Below are positions 51,185 to 59,290 of a stretch of DNA of 64,000 bases, in pieces. This DNA comes from Semisulcospira habei (Eukaryota; Mollusca; Gastropoda; Semisulcospiridae). Under the pieces are notes generated by a model. The model searched no databases. It saw nothing but the letters and a program-made list of their open reading frames with translations, and was not told the DNA's origin. The translations under genes and the position numbers were made by a program. The stretch covers positions 73,050,026 to 73,114,025 of the forward strand of contig BTPG01000006.1 of NCBI GenBank assembly GCA_036245525.1, given 5' to 3'. Numbering within the stretch: the first letter of the stretch is position 1; each line of letters starts with the position of its first letter.

Positions 51185-51246
51185 GGTCACATTTCACGCA
51201 TCCACGAAACACAAAACCAAGGAACAACGGTACAAAGTGGTGTTAA

Positions 51247-51358
51247 CAAGAAGCATAGATCCTCATGAGCCCCCGCGAATGCGGGGGCTCATGAGGATCT
51301 ATGCCTCTTGCAGATGGGTTGTGTTCGCAAACAATTTCTCGACAGTGAAGGCGTTTAA
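51247..51358. mobile_element. Family A element with right flank
   Basis: Core to 51311: GAAGCATAGATCCTCATGAG to GGATCTATGCCTCTTGC, centre CCCCCGCGAATGCGGGGG. The right flank CTCGACAGTGAAGGCGTTTAA is the family A end. Confidence 0.92.
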
Positions 51359-51625
51359 GAGTTTTCAAACTCGTTAGCGCGCTGCAAAATTGCAGGAAAC
51401 GTGTAGGAGATTACACCATTTCCACGATACATTAAAGTCCGTCGAAGCATTAGAACATTGTAACAGTTTGTATTTCGGCTTGATGTAATCTTTTACCGCA
51501 TGAATTTTCCATTTCCATCACATCATTTTGAACGTGAAACATTTTCTGAGACGCTTACATGTTTTCCGCATATAAATGATACGAGTTTAGTATAGCTCTG
51601 GTGAACTGCCGTTGTTTGGTAAAAG
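51359..51625. other. Unassigned stretch
   Basis: Nothing recognised. Confidence 0.35.
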
Positions 51626-51700
51626 CAGATAGGTCCATTTTTGAGAAAAGCGAGATTTTCATTACATAACAATGCAAATCTTGCTTTTCATACACATGTC
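51626..51700. mobile_element. Family M hairpin
   Basis: AGGTCCATTTTTGAGAAAAG and CGAGATTTTCATT against AATGCAAATCTTGCTTTTC. Right terminus eroded. Confidence 0.85.
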
Positions 51701-52030
51701 ATAATGATTTTTGCAGTGTATATTCCCTCACTGCGTAAAGAAATTAGTATGATGGTTTTCTTCGGCTGAAAACGTGATATTTCTATTTTTATAGCTGTAG
51801 ACTGTGTTTCCATTTTTTTTCTATTTTTTGTAGAGGTTTCTTCAGTTATGAAATGGGCAATCTTGTACAGCGAGTCGGATCTAACTTGATTATGTTCACA
51901 AAATCTGATTATTTTCAGCAGCAATCTGAGACGGTTATTTGCGGCCGGCATTACACTGGTTTGTGAACTTGTAACTGCACGATTCGAACTTTCCACCTCA
52001 CTCGTTCACTCAGCGAGGAACAATCCATTT
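51701..52030. other. Unassigned stretch
   Basis: A 102-codon minus frame lacks a domain. No repeat relation. Confidence 0.35.
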
Positions 52031-52077
52031 GCAAGAGACATAGATCCTCATGAGCCCCCGCAGTCTATGCCTTTTGT
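52031..52077. mobile_element. Family A with internal deletion
   Basis: GCAAGAGACATAGATCCTC and CCCCCGCAG directly joined to TCTATGCCTTTTG. Confidence 0.82.
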
Positions 52078-52595
52078 CCGCCTTGTTTAAGTTTCAATGC
52101 CTCAGAAGTAGGAGGCCGTAGCCAGTTCTTCCATCAACGGCATCACCGAGAAGTCAACGAGTTCTCAGGATGTATCGCCACCAACGGTCTGGTGACTCTC
52201 AATACAGATCTCGCTAGGACCGATGTTCCATTTCACCCAGAGGTGTGCCGGTCTGTGAATCAGGCCGTAAGGTCCAAAGTCACATCTCGGCACACAATTA
52301 TCCAGCGATTGATGAAAATCTGACGATATTTGGTTTTGGACTCTGCTGGACTAGGTCGTGAGGCCACCAGATCAGACACAGTGCACATATTATTAAGTGT
52401 ATGATGAAACAATCTGAAGATCCCCTCTAAAAGAGGAACACGCACAGCAGTAAATGAACTTGTCCTTGCCAGCTGTAACATAACTCTTGCTTTCGGGGAG
52501 GGGTGGGGATATGACAATCTATGCCGACTTCAGATTTGTGGAAGGATCCAGTTTGCTAGAGCACTTCACAACCAGAACTGCTAGAGGTACATTGT
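52078..52595. other. Unassigned stretch
   Basis: No gene or repeat recognised. Confidence 0.35.
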
Positions 52596-52760
52596 TAACT
52601 CATTCAGCTCAAACAAGATATGGATCAACAATAGATGATTGTTCAAAGCTGTTGCCAAGATACTCTGGCACCACCCTTGGACTACCGTGGTCGGTCTGTC
52701 TCCTGAACTGTAATATAGTCTTTAGAGAGCAGCGCACAAATAATAGGAGTTTTCCCGTAG
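52596..52760. mobile_element. Family C relic
   Basis: TTAACTCATTCAGCTCAAAC, then GCCAAGATACTCTGGCACC and CTACCGTGGTCGGTCTGTC. Left inner arm degraded. Confidence 0.68.
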
Positions 52761-52989
52761 GGCGCAATATCGTTACAATTATATACATCCGTGGAAACCG
52801 TTCCGAGAAAATTCCTGGCATAACCACAGGCTCCAAGCCAAACTAAGTCTACGACAGAACATATGGCCGAGGTAAATATGCGGAGCGTGTATGGGTTTAA
52901 GCCAGGCCCTAAATGTTCTGGACGATATATTTCCAGGAAAGGCGATAAGCTAATCAAGCACTTGAACTATCTGTATTTGCACATTGGAG

Positions 52990-53030
52990 ACTTGCTGCAT
53001 CCGGATACGTGATTTCAGCGAATGAGTTAA
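52990..53030 (-). mobile_element. Family B right-arm scrap
   Basis: TGCTGCATCCGGATACGTG to CAGCGAATGAGTTAA. Confidence 0.55.
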
Positions 53031-53066
53031 GACCAAATGCGTCAGTAATGCATTACTCCTAAGTTC

Positions 53067-53142
53067 TTACTCATTCGAGAAGTGCCGCCTCCGGATACGC
53101 ATAAGCCGCGTATCCGGAGGCGGCACGTCTCGAATGAGTTAA
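53067..53142. mobile_element. Family B hairpin
   Basis: TTACTCATTCGAGAAGTGCC to GGCACGTCTCGAATGAGTTAA. Inner GCCTCCGGATACGC mirrored exactly. Confidence 0.94.
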
Positions 53143-53619
53143 CATGGACCCATCTCGCTGACGACATTTGATTATTATGAAATTGAAGGGAAAAAACTTT
53201 CACAGATACTAAAATATTAACAACAATTTGATAATAATATTAACAAAACCCTGACAAATAAGACGAATCCTACTACAATTTTTGACAGTTCAATACTTTT
53301 AAAGTCATGAAATTTTCGTTGATTTTCCATTGCGAAAATTGTTTTATGACATTTAATTTTAAGCGAGCCTAAAAACTTGAACGAATTACTTGATGCATAG
53401 CAAGGAATAGTCTGAAAAAACAAACAAAAAAGCCTTTAGAACTGCACTTTGGTGTATCCTGATAAAACCATGGGCAATTTAGAAACGGGCATACAGCCTT
53501 AGAGAATGCAATATGATTGAGGGGTATATGAAGAGAAGGCTTTTAGTTATTGGTTTCAATTTTCTGATCGATTTTGTATCCGTAAGAGAAATGTTGCCCA
53601 GTGAGGGCAAAAGGCATTA
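53143..53619. other. Unassigned AT-rich stretch
   Basis: No feature recognised. Confidence 0.35.
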
Positions 53620-53705
53620 TATGTCCATTTTTGTGAAAAGCTAGATTTTCATTGTGAACAATGAAAATCTTGCTGTTCAGAAAAATGAAAAAATGGACAG
53701 ACTGA
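53620..53705. mobile_element. Family M hairpin
   Basis: ATGTCCATTTTTGTGAAAAG with AGATTTTCATTGT against ACAATGAAAATCTTGCTGTTC and AAAAAATGGACAGACTG. Confidence 0.85.
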
Positions 53706-53839
53706 TTTGCCTTCACAGTGCAAAATGAATTGAAACGCGCCACAACTATCAATCAAAAGCTTTTATTGTTTAGTTGAAAACGAACTGTCATATGTCCCCA
53801 TTCGGCTTGAAAAAAAAGTCCCTACCTTCAAGATCTCGG

Positions 53840-53908
53840 CGTGGTGGCATAGGTCCTCATGAGCACCCTTAGGATTGGATGGGGGCACATGAAGATCTAC
53901 ATCTTTTG
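53840..53908. mobile_element. Family A hairpin, diverged
   Basis: CGTGGTGGCATAGGTCCTCA against GGCACATGAAGATCTACATC. Confidence 0.7.
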
Positions 53909-54015
53909 TAAAGTCTGTCAGTATTCCTGGTGAATGTACTTCGTGTGCCTTTGCCGGCGGAGGTCATCGGCCGTTCAGTGACAATATGTGACGTAGGAGA
54001 AAGCTTATAGAAAAC

Positions 54016-54106
54016 TATACTGACGAGCCAAAGAAATGCGATATTTTTGGAATAAAGTGTTTCCGAGAAAAAAAATATATCGCATTTATTTTGCTCGTCA
54101 GCATAT
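54016..54106. mobile_element. Family I hairpin
   Basis: TATACTGACGAGCCAAAGAA to TTATTTTGCTCGTCAGCATA. Centre partly replaced by AAAAAAAATATAT. Confidence 0.87.
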
Positions 54107-54127
54107 ATCTGGAGTAGGCTCATAGCC

Positions 54128-54310
54128 ACAGGGGCGGATCAGTCACGTCACGGGTGGGGTATGGGGCGGTAGGGGGGGGTTGGGGGGTAGGGGCTGGGGG
54201 AGGGGGGGGGGCAACTTTGGTATGATGAATTTTATTGTAAGCGTTGAGCGCCGGGACCAAATATCACATTTTCCAGAAAACAAGAGGGGGGTGGGGGGGG
54301 GGGGGGGTGA
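54128..54310 (+). mobile_element. Family J left part
   Basis: CAGGGGCGGATCAGTCACGT, then long G-rich runs to 54307. The usual right end is not found. Confidence 0.6.
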
Positions 54311-54376
54311 GTAGGGGTAGCGAGAGAATCATCAAGCATCATTCAAGAGCATACCTCTTCACTGACAACACACCAA

Positions 54377-54468
54377 TTAACCCTCTTGCTGTCGGTATCG
54401 TGTTTGATCGAGGTGATTCCGGCAGGAATCACCTCGACCAAACATGATACCGACAGCCGAATGGTTTA
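54377..54468. mobile_element. Family E hairpin (GAGGTGATT subtype)
   Basis: TTAACCCTCTTGCTGTCGGT to ACCGACAGCCGAATGG. Centre GATTCCGGCAGGAATC. ATCGTGTTTGATCGAGG mirrored by CCTCGACCAAACATGAT. Confidence 0.93.
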
Positions 54469-54677
54469 CCGAGGGGTGTGGCTTGGAGGACAAAGCGTGG
54501 GTTTCTGCACCTTGTTTCCTGTTTTCCAAAGGTTTCAACAGCTAATCCAGTAAAATACGAACTTGCGCCAAAATTCTCAACATATTGTTTGTATGTTGAC
54601 ATCGTCCCTGCCAACTGAGGTACATTTTGTTTCCGAGAGCACAACGGTCCAAAGAACATGGACACAAAGTGATCTCA

Positions 54678-54744
54678 GCAAGAGGCATAGATCCTCATGA
54701 GCCCCCCGCAGTCGTGGGTGCTCATGACGATCTATGCTTCTTGC
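54678..54744. mobile_element. Family A hairpin
   Basis: GCAAGAGGCATAGATCCTC to GATCTATGCTTCTTGC. Centre CCCCCCGCAGTCGTGGGTG. Confidence 0.92.
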
Positions 54745-54941
54745 AGTTAGATCGCATTCACTTTTTCTCGGCAGCGTATGGGTTTAATCTGAACACTGAA
54801 CGAAAACTCAGTACAGTCACGTGGTGCGAAGCGCTACCAACAAAGTCGCTCGAAGTCGACCCCCTAGAAATCATTGATCATATCAAATGCAGTTTTTCTG
54901 TCTTCCTCACAACGACTTCCCGCAGTCAACGCCACCAGTCT

Positions 54942-55012
54942 GCCAGAGACATAGATCCTCATAGGCCTCAAGCAATCTGCAGGGGATAATGAGGATCTGC
55001 ATCTCTTTCGCA
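54942..55012. mobile_element. Family A hairpin, diverged
   Basis: GCCAGAGACATAGATCCTCA against AATGAGGATCTGCATCTC. Confidence 0.75.
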
Positions 55013-55360
55013 AGGGTGCCGCATGCTAGATCAACCATCTACCTTGCTCTTCAGTTTGACGACAGTCTCTGCCTCTTCCATGCCTGTCTCTTGCTGACAT
55101 TTTGTTGTTGTTGGTACTTGTGTTAGTCTTGTGGAGAAGGTTATGGGTTATTCACGGCAGTATTCTCGATACTTCAATCATTTGTTTTCAGAGTGGAACT
55201 TAACGTTTTCACACCCTATACGGAAGTCGCGAGGTGACAGAAAGCGCCGGCGGGGGGGTCATTGTCTTGCCGGTCCTAATCAAAGCTCGTTTGTCCAAGT
55301 TCCGGCCAATCGAAGACTGTCACTATAACCCTGGGTCCTCCCCTGTAATATCCAAATGAA
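55013..55360. other. Unassigned stretch
   Basis: No gene recognised. GGCGGGGGGGTC run near 55249. Confidence 0.35.
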
Positions 55361-55457
55361 AAAGGTGACTGCCAAGCGTGTAAAATGCAGAGAAGAACCC
55401 AACGGAGAAAGAAACACGCTAACACGCGTGTTTCTTTCTCTGTTGGGTTCTCCCCTG
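55361..55457. mobile_element. Family P hairpin, best copy
   Basis: GAACCCAACGGAGAAAGAAA then CACGCTAAC is mirrored by GCGTGTTTCTTTCTCTGTTGGGTTC. The left outer part GGTGACTGCCAAGCGTG is not matched on the right. Confidence 0.85.
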
Positions 55458-55496
55458 TTTGTAGACACAGAAGGTAAAATGGCTGGCGTTCACCAC

Positions 55497-55797
55497 TGAC
55501 TTGCCACCGGAGTGATAATGGGCGGCCCTAACGGGCTGGTTATGGGGAACCTGGGCAGCTATCGCCTATGGAGTACGACCTGAACACTGATATATTCAGG
55601 CGCAGTGCAACTGTTCCTCTTTGATTTACCAGGACCTTTCAACGGACGCAATGGAGCAAGCCTTCCCCCCCCCCCCCACCCCCCTTTAGATTGCGAGTCC
55701 AGCTACCGGGGAAGGGACGCGGACACGAAACGGCTATTCCCTTCGCTCTCTTTGGCTCCGACGCTTAGACTATCCACTTGAGCTATTTCGGACTGGT
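55497..55797 (-). mobile_element. tRNA-derived SINE (type S3)
   Basis: Minus strand starts CCGAAATAGCTCAAGTGGAT (A box), runs through CTAAGCGTCGGAGCC, a decayed B box, then GGTAGCTGGACTCGCAATC, a C/G run, GGTCCTGGTAAATCAAAG and GGCCGCCCATTATCAC. It is collinear with 31793-32105 but lacks the (TAAC)n tail. Confidence 0.85.
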
Positions 55798-55828
55798 GGG
55801 GGGTGGGGGGGGGGGGGGTGGGGGGGGG
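55798..55828. repeat. G-run
   Basis: GGGGGGTGGGGGGGGGGGGG-type tract. Confidence 0.9.
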
Positions 55829-55905
55829 AGCTGGGTGGCTCAGCTGATAGAGCTTTCGACTCTGGTCCGATTGTTGCGTTTTAAAAGATTTGAGTCTCTG
55901 CAGTC
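55829..55905 (+). mobile_element. tRNA-like sequence (SINE head)
   Basis: GGTGGCTCAGCTGATAGAGC is a good A box. GATTTGAGTCTCTGCAG is a weak B box about 45 bp later. Acceptor pairing is not evident. Confidence 0.5.
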
Positions 55906-55942
55906 AGTATAAATCTGACTGTTTTTATTTTTAATATTTATA

Positions 55943-56141
55943 CGTATTGAAAATACGGTAGGCTTTGAAATGGGGCTGGCCTCAGCCCGTTCAACACCTA
56001 GTACGCGATAACACAAGCGGGCAGGCTTGTTACTACACTTATACAATGTGACGCCTGCCCGCCTACCTATGTCATCCGCGTACTAAGTGTTGAACGGGCT
56101 GAGGCAAGCCCCATTTTGAAGTCTACCGTATTTTCAATACG
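55943..56141. mobile_element. Family O long hairpin, ~200 bp
   Basis: CGTATTGAAAATACGGTAGG and TTTGAAATGGGGCT at the left are mirrored by GCCCCATTTTGAAGTC and TACCGTATTTTCAATACG at the right. Inner arms AGCCCGTTCAACAC/GTGTTGAACGGGCT and AGCGGGCAGGC/GCCTGCCCGC around a ~26-bp loop. Terminal motifs recur at 56203 and 63011. Confidence 0.85.
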
Positions 56142-56375
56142 GTAGACACAAATAGTAACAACTCTGAATGTTCATAAAGAAAATCGCATGTGAAATCAAA
56201 ACAATACGGTAGACTTTGGGATGAAATCCTCATCTTTTTATTAACTTCAAAAGTCTGTAGACATGTAAGATTGACTTGTGCGACATTTTTAGCGAAGAAT
56301 ACTTTAAAACTGTATTTACATCATGTTTGAAGACCTATTTCTTAGTCTGGCTGGCCAGACTTTTACACCCTTCCC

Positions 56376-56435
56376 GCCGTGAGATCGCCTTAGTCACCTG
56401 CTCGGCTTTAACCCCCGATAACTAACTAACTAACC
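56376..56435 (+). mobile_element. ~60-bp (TAAC)n-tailed retroposon stub
   Basis: CGCCGTGAGATCGCCTTAGT, then CACCTGCTCGGCTTTAACCC and CTAACTAACTAACC. Plus-strand counterpart of 31031 and 36007. Confidence 0.8.
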
Positions 56436-56436
56436 G

Positions 56437-56560
56437 ATGAATGGTCGCGGGTTTGAATCCAGATGGGGTCAACATTTGTTCGGACCCTATTTGGTACTTC
56501 GCCTTTTAAATTACCTTCGTGGTGGAAAAAGACGTTAAGCCCGAAAAGTCCATAAGGGAG
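56437..56560 (+). mobile_element. SINE (type S1)
   Basis: GGTCGCGGGTTTGAATCC is a B box. GGGTCAACATTTGTTCGGAC and GTGGTGGAAAAAGACGTTAA follow in the same order as in the copy at 9945. Confidence 0.72.
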
Positions 56561-56569
56561 TCGCCCTTC

Positions 56570-56672
56570 ACTGTCGAGAAAAAAATGAACATCACCCAAA
56601 TGGAAGAGGTATAGGTATGATTACGGGGGCTTATGAGGATCTTTGCCTCTTGCTGAAACCGCTTTGTATCCA
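56570..56672. mobile_element. Family A element, truncated
   Basis: TTCACTGTCGAGAAAAAAAT, TGGAAGAGGTATAGGTATG, then CGGGGGCTTATGAGGATC to GCCTCTTGC and CTTTGTATCCACA, directly abutting the next family A copy. Confidence 0.8.
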
Positions 56673-56674
56673 CA

Positions 56675-56870
56675 TAACCCGTTCAGTGCCGAGAGAATGT
56701 GAACACCACCCAACTGCAAGAGGCATAGATCCTCATGAGCCCCCGCAGTTGCGGGGGCTCATGAGGATCTATGCCTCTTGCTGAAACCACTGTGTATCCA
56801 CATATTTTTACTTGGAATTTACAATGATTTCAACAACACAATCTGCGTCCACTGACAGTGAAGGGGTTAA
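56675..56870. mobile_element. Complete family A element, 196 bp (reference copy)
   Basis: TAACCCGTTCAGTGCCGAGA at the left, ACAGTGAAGGGGTTAA at the right. Core hairpin 56715-56781 pairs perfectly from GCAAGAGGCATAGATCCTC through CCCCCGCAGTTGCGGGGG. The sequence between core and ends (CACCACCCAACT; ACCACTGTGTATCCAC) is not self-complementary. Confidence 0.93.
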
Positions 56871-56879
56871 GTGTGCATA

Positions 56880-56965
56880 AATACCAGTCAGAATCTACAG
56901 AAAATCCCAACAAAGAAGGAGTTTTGTTTGCCTTTAACAGGCTTGGCAGTCACATTCTCCGAGTC
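56880..56965. mobile_element. Family P relic
   Basis: ATCCCAACAAAGAAGGAG, then ACAGGCTTGGCAGTCACATT. Confidence 0.45.
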
Positions 56966-57221
56966 TAGTTTTAGTTTCTGGAATGAACAAGTCGAGAAAC
57001 TACGACGGATCTGGCTGGAGTTAGGTGGGAAGGTTTGGCTGGCCAAAGAAATACTGTAAAGTGCAAAGTAATTTTCTCTAAATTCGTCATTTTAGACCAT
57101 CACCCCGACGTTTGATGTTTCCGCCAGTGGCTGAAAGGCCCTTTCTCCAAACACCCTCGTCTCACGCATTTCTTTTGTTGCCAGTATAAAGCAGCAAAGT
57201 TTGGCGCTTTCAGTCTCAGTC
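56966..57221. other. Unassigned stretch
   Basis: No feature recognised. Confidence 0.35.
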
Positions 57222-57300
57222 TCAGGTTAAAATTCTCAAACAAAACGTTGGACACCCCCTCCCCCCTTTCACTCAGCTGGGAGGTAACCGATCCGCCCCT
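57222..57300 (-). mobile_element. Family J right part
   Basis: AAATTCTCAAACAAAACGTTGG to GGTAACCGATCCGCCCCT, collinear with the inverse of 50220-50320 but without the long G-run. Confidence 0.72.
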
Positions 57301-57336
57301 ATGACTAGTTCTTACTTCAAGCCTAAAATAGATAAA

Positions 57337-57440
57337 TATACTGAAGGGCAAAAGAAATGCGACATTTTTTTAACCATCGGAAACACTTTCGTGTTTCTGA
57401 TGGTTCCAAAAATTTCGCATATCTTTTGCTCGTTGGTATA
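57337..57440. mobile_element. Family I hairpin
   Basis: TATACTGAAGGGCAAAAGAA to TATCTTTTGCTCGTTGGTATA. Centre ACCATCGGAAACAC/GTGTTTCTGATGGT. Confidence 0.92.
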
Positions 57441-57652
57441 GATAAATTATGTAATATGTCTGCTGCTACTTACTGTACACTGTCACATCATGATCCGTCT
57501 ATTCCCCCCCCCTCCTCCCCCCCTCCTCCCCCCCCCTCCAAAAAAATCTAACAAGTACTGAATTTGTAAAGTGTACTTTTACAATGCGGCGTCAGATAAA
57601 ATATAAATTAGACACTCGATTACCCTGTCGCCGTATACAATTTAAATAGTCA

Positions 57653-57719
57653 GCAAGAGGCGTAGATCCTCATAAGCCCCCGCAGCAAGCGGGGGCTCAT
57701 GAGGATCTATGCCTCTTGC
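57653..57719. mobile_element. Family A hairpin
   Basis: GCAAGAGGCGTAGATCCTC to GAGGATCTATGCCTCTTGC. Centre CCCCCGCAGCAAGCGGGGG. A CCT-rich run lies at 57505-57540. Confidence 0.94.
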
Positions 57720-58079
57720 AGACGATTTATTTTAATGCTGGTCTACAAAACACAGAATGTTAGACTTTCACTTCTGCATCTTTCAAGAATTCGATCTGGA
57801 ATCGGAGGACATTTCGGCAGACACATAAATCGTTGGCACAAAAAATCCCCATGTCGCGTAGACATATTTATACTTGTAAACACACTTGAAGTGAAACATC
57901 AGTTGTACCACAGGACCGGGAAACATGCACTTGTTTAGGTCCCTTGACAGCGACTCCCAGCCATTTTCAGACTTGTGCAGGAAGAGAGGCAATTTAATGC
58001 CTAATACTTTGTCCTTAATCGTCATCTCTCTTAATGTGAGAGACAGAGCTGTTGTAAGTGGACCCAACACAGGTAGGGT
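57720..58079. other. Unassigned stretch
   Basis: Frames of 79 and 95 codons overlap on opposite strands with no domain. Confidence 0.35.
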
Positions 58080-58205
58080 TCCGCGTCTTACAGCGCAGGG
58101 GTCAGGTGCATGAGTGAGCCGAGAGTCCGGCGCTAGTTACTAAGCAAGGTGGCTTAGTGGCTGGCGCAGGACTAAGCTCACTCATGCAGCTGGCCCCAGC
58201 AACTT
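58080..58205. mobile_element. Family L hairpin, second copy
   Basis: TACTAAGCAAGGTGGCTTAG, then TGGCTGGCGCAGGACTAAGC and TCACTCATGCAGCTG, as in 16265-16400. The centre is shortened. Confidence 0.78.
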
Positions 58206-58450
58206 CTTAGGCAACGCGAAGTTTTTGAGTGTTTCTGATCTGTGTGGGTCTGAGTATACGAATTAGTTGAATTATTACATTGTTAGTGTGTTAGAACGTC
58301 TTTATTTCAGGTTATAATAATCTACATTCACGTCAAATCTGTACCACATTTCTGTGCCATGAATGTTTCAGACAATTATGTATTATTGTGTTGCGTTGTA
58401 TTGCATTATATATTTTGTTTTATTTAATAGAGGATTTACTCCTACGTCTT
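58206..58450. other. Unassigned AT-rich stretch
   Basis: Nothing recognised. Confidence 0.35.
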
Positions 58451-58845
58451 ACTAACTCTTTGACTGCGGAGAAAAAGTGACCCACAATCCATCTGCAAGA
58501 GGCACAGATACTCATGAGCCCTTGCGGGTCTCTTGCTGACACAGCTTTGAATTCAACTATTGGAACGGCTCTTTGGCATTCGTTAACTCATTCAGCTCGA
58601 CGCACGTATATCCCAAATTTTGGAGGCGTCATCTAACGAATATGCACCTGTTGCAGGAGATGGATCGACCATAATAATTCAAGGGTAGTGCCAGATTAGC
58701 TTGGCGCCGACATGCGCCAAGCTAACCTGGCACTACCCTTGAATTATCATGGTCGACTCATCTCCTGCTGTAGTGCGTCAGGGCTGAATGGGTTAAACGT
58801 AGACTGCAGAATCACAGTCTGCCTCAACTGGCAGTGAAGGGGTTA
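58451..58845. mobile_element. Family A element interrupted by a family D element at TTAA
   Basis: Left part: CTCTTTGACTGCGGAG, GCAAGAGGCACAGATACTC, deleted right arm GGTCTCTTGCTG, GAATTCAACTATTGGAAC. Right part after the insert: ACGTAGACTGCAGAATCAC and CAACTGGCAGTGAAGGGG with TTAA. Together they make one family A element. Confidence 0.85.
58583..58796. mobile_element. Family D hairpin nested in family A
   Basis: TTAACTCATTCAGCTCGACG to AGGGCTGAATGGGTTAA. Inner GCCAGATTAGCTTGGCGCC against GCGCCAAGCTAACCTGGC. The host reads CATTCG-TTAA before and TTAA-ACGTAG after, a TTAA duplication. Confidence 0.95.
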
Positions 58846-59097
58846 ATTCATGCAATTCTGTGACTACCTCCACGACATTTTACGAACATTTGTGACACTA
58901 TGTTTGTGATAGTATGTTTATTTAGACCTTCATGGACAATAAATTCCTTGAATCTTGTTTGCCTTATGAAGGGATAACACCGTCAAATTAATTTAGGAGC
59001 ATCAGAAAGCATCATTGTCAAGCGAAATGCATTTCCAAGAACTTTAGCCCTGAGTAACATCCTCAATTTGAGCAACAGCTCCATCTGATTCCGGTGT
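58846..59097. other. Unassigned stretch
   Basis: Nothing recognised. Confidence 0.35.
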
Positions 59098-59131
59098 TAA
59101 CCCATTTAACCCTACGGCCGCATTTCCCAAT
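59098..59131 (+). mobile_element. Family D left end
   Basis: TTAACCCATTTAACCCTACG then GCCGCATTTCCCAA, as at 7968. Confidence 0.7.
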
Positions 59132-59139
59132 AACGAAAC

Positions 59140-59243
59140 CGAAAAGGGTGACTGCCAGCGCCAGTAATTTAAGAAAACCAACAAGTAAGTAGGTAAAAAA
59201 GCCCTGCCCGGGGAGATAATTGTGCAGAATTGACCAATGATTA
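59140..59243 (+). mobile_element. Diverged fragment of the fold-back composite family
   Basis: GGTGACTGCCAGCGCCAGTA, AGTAAGTAGGTAAA, CCTGCCCGGGGAGATAATTG and TTGACCAATGAT align in order with 1805-1900. Confidence 0.65.
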
Positions 59244-59290
59244 TATACTGATCAACAAATAAGACGCGAAGTAGCCCCTTCAAATCACAT

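Noticed and set aside
55829..55905. A second tRNA gene candidate
   Set aside because: Good A box only; B box and acceptor stem are not convincing.
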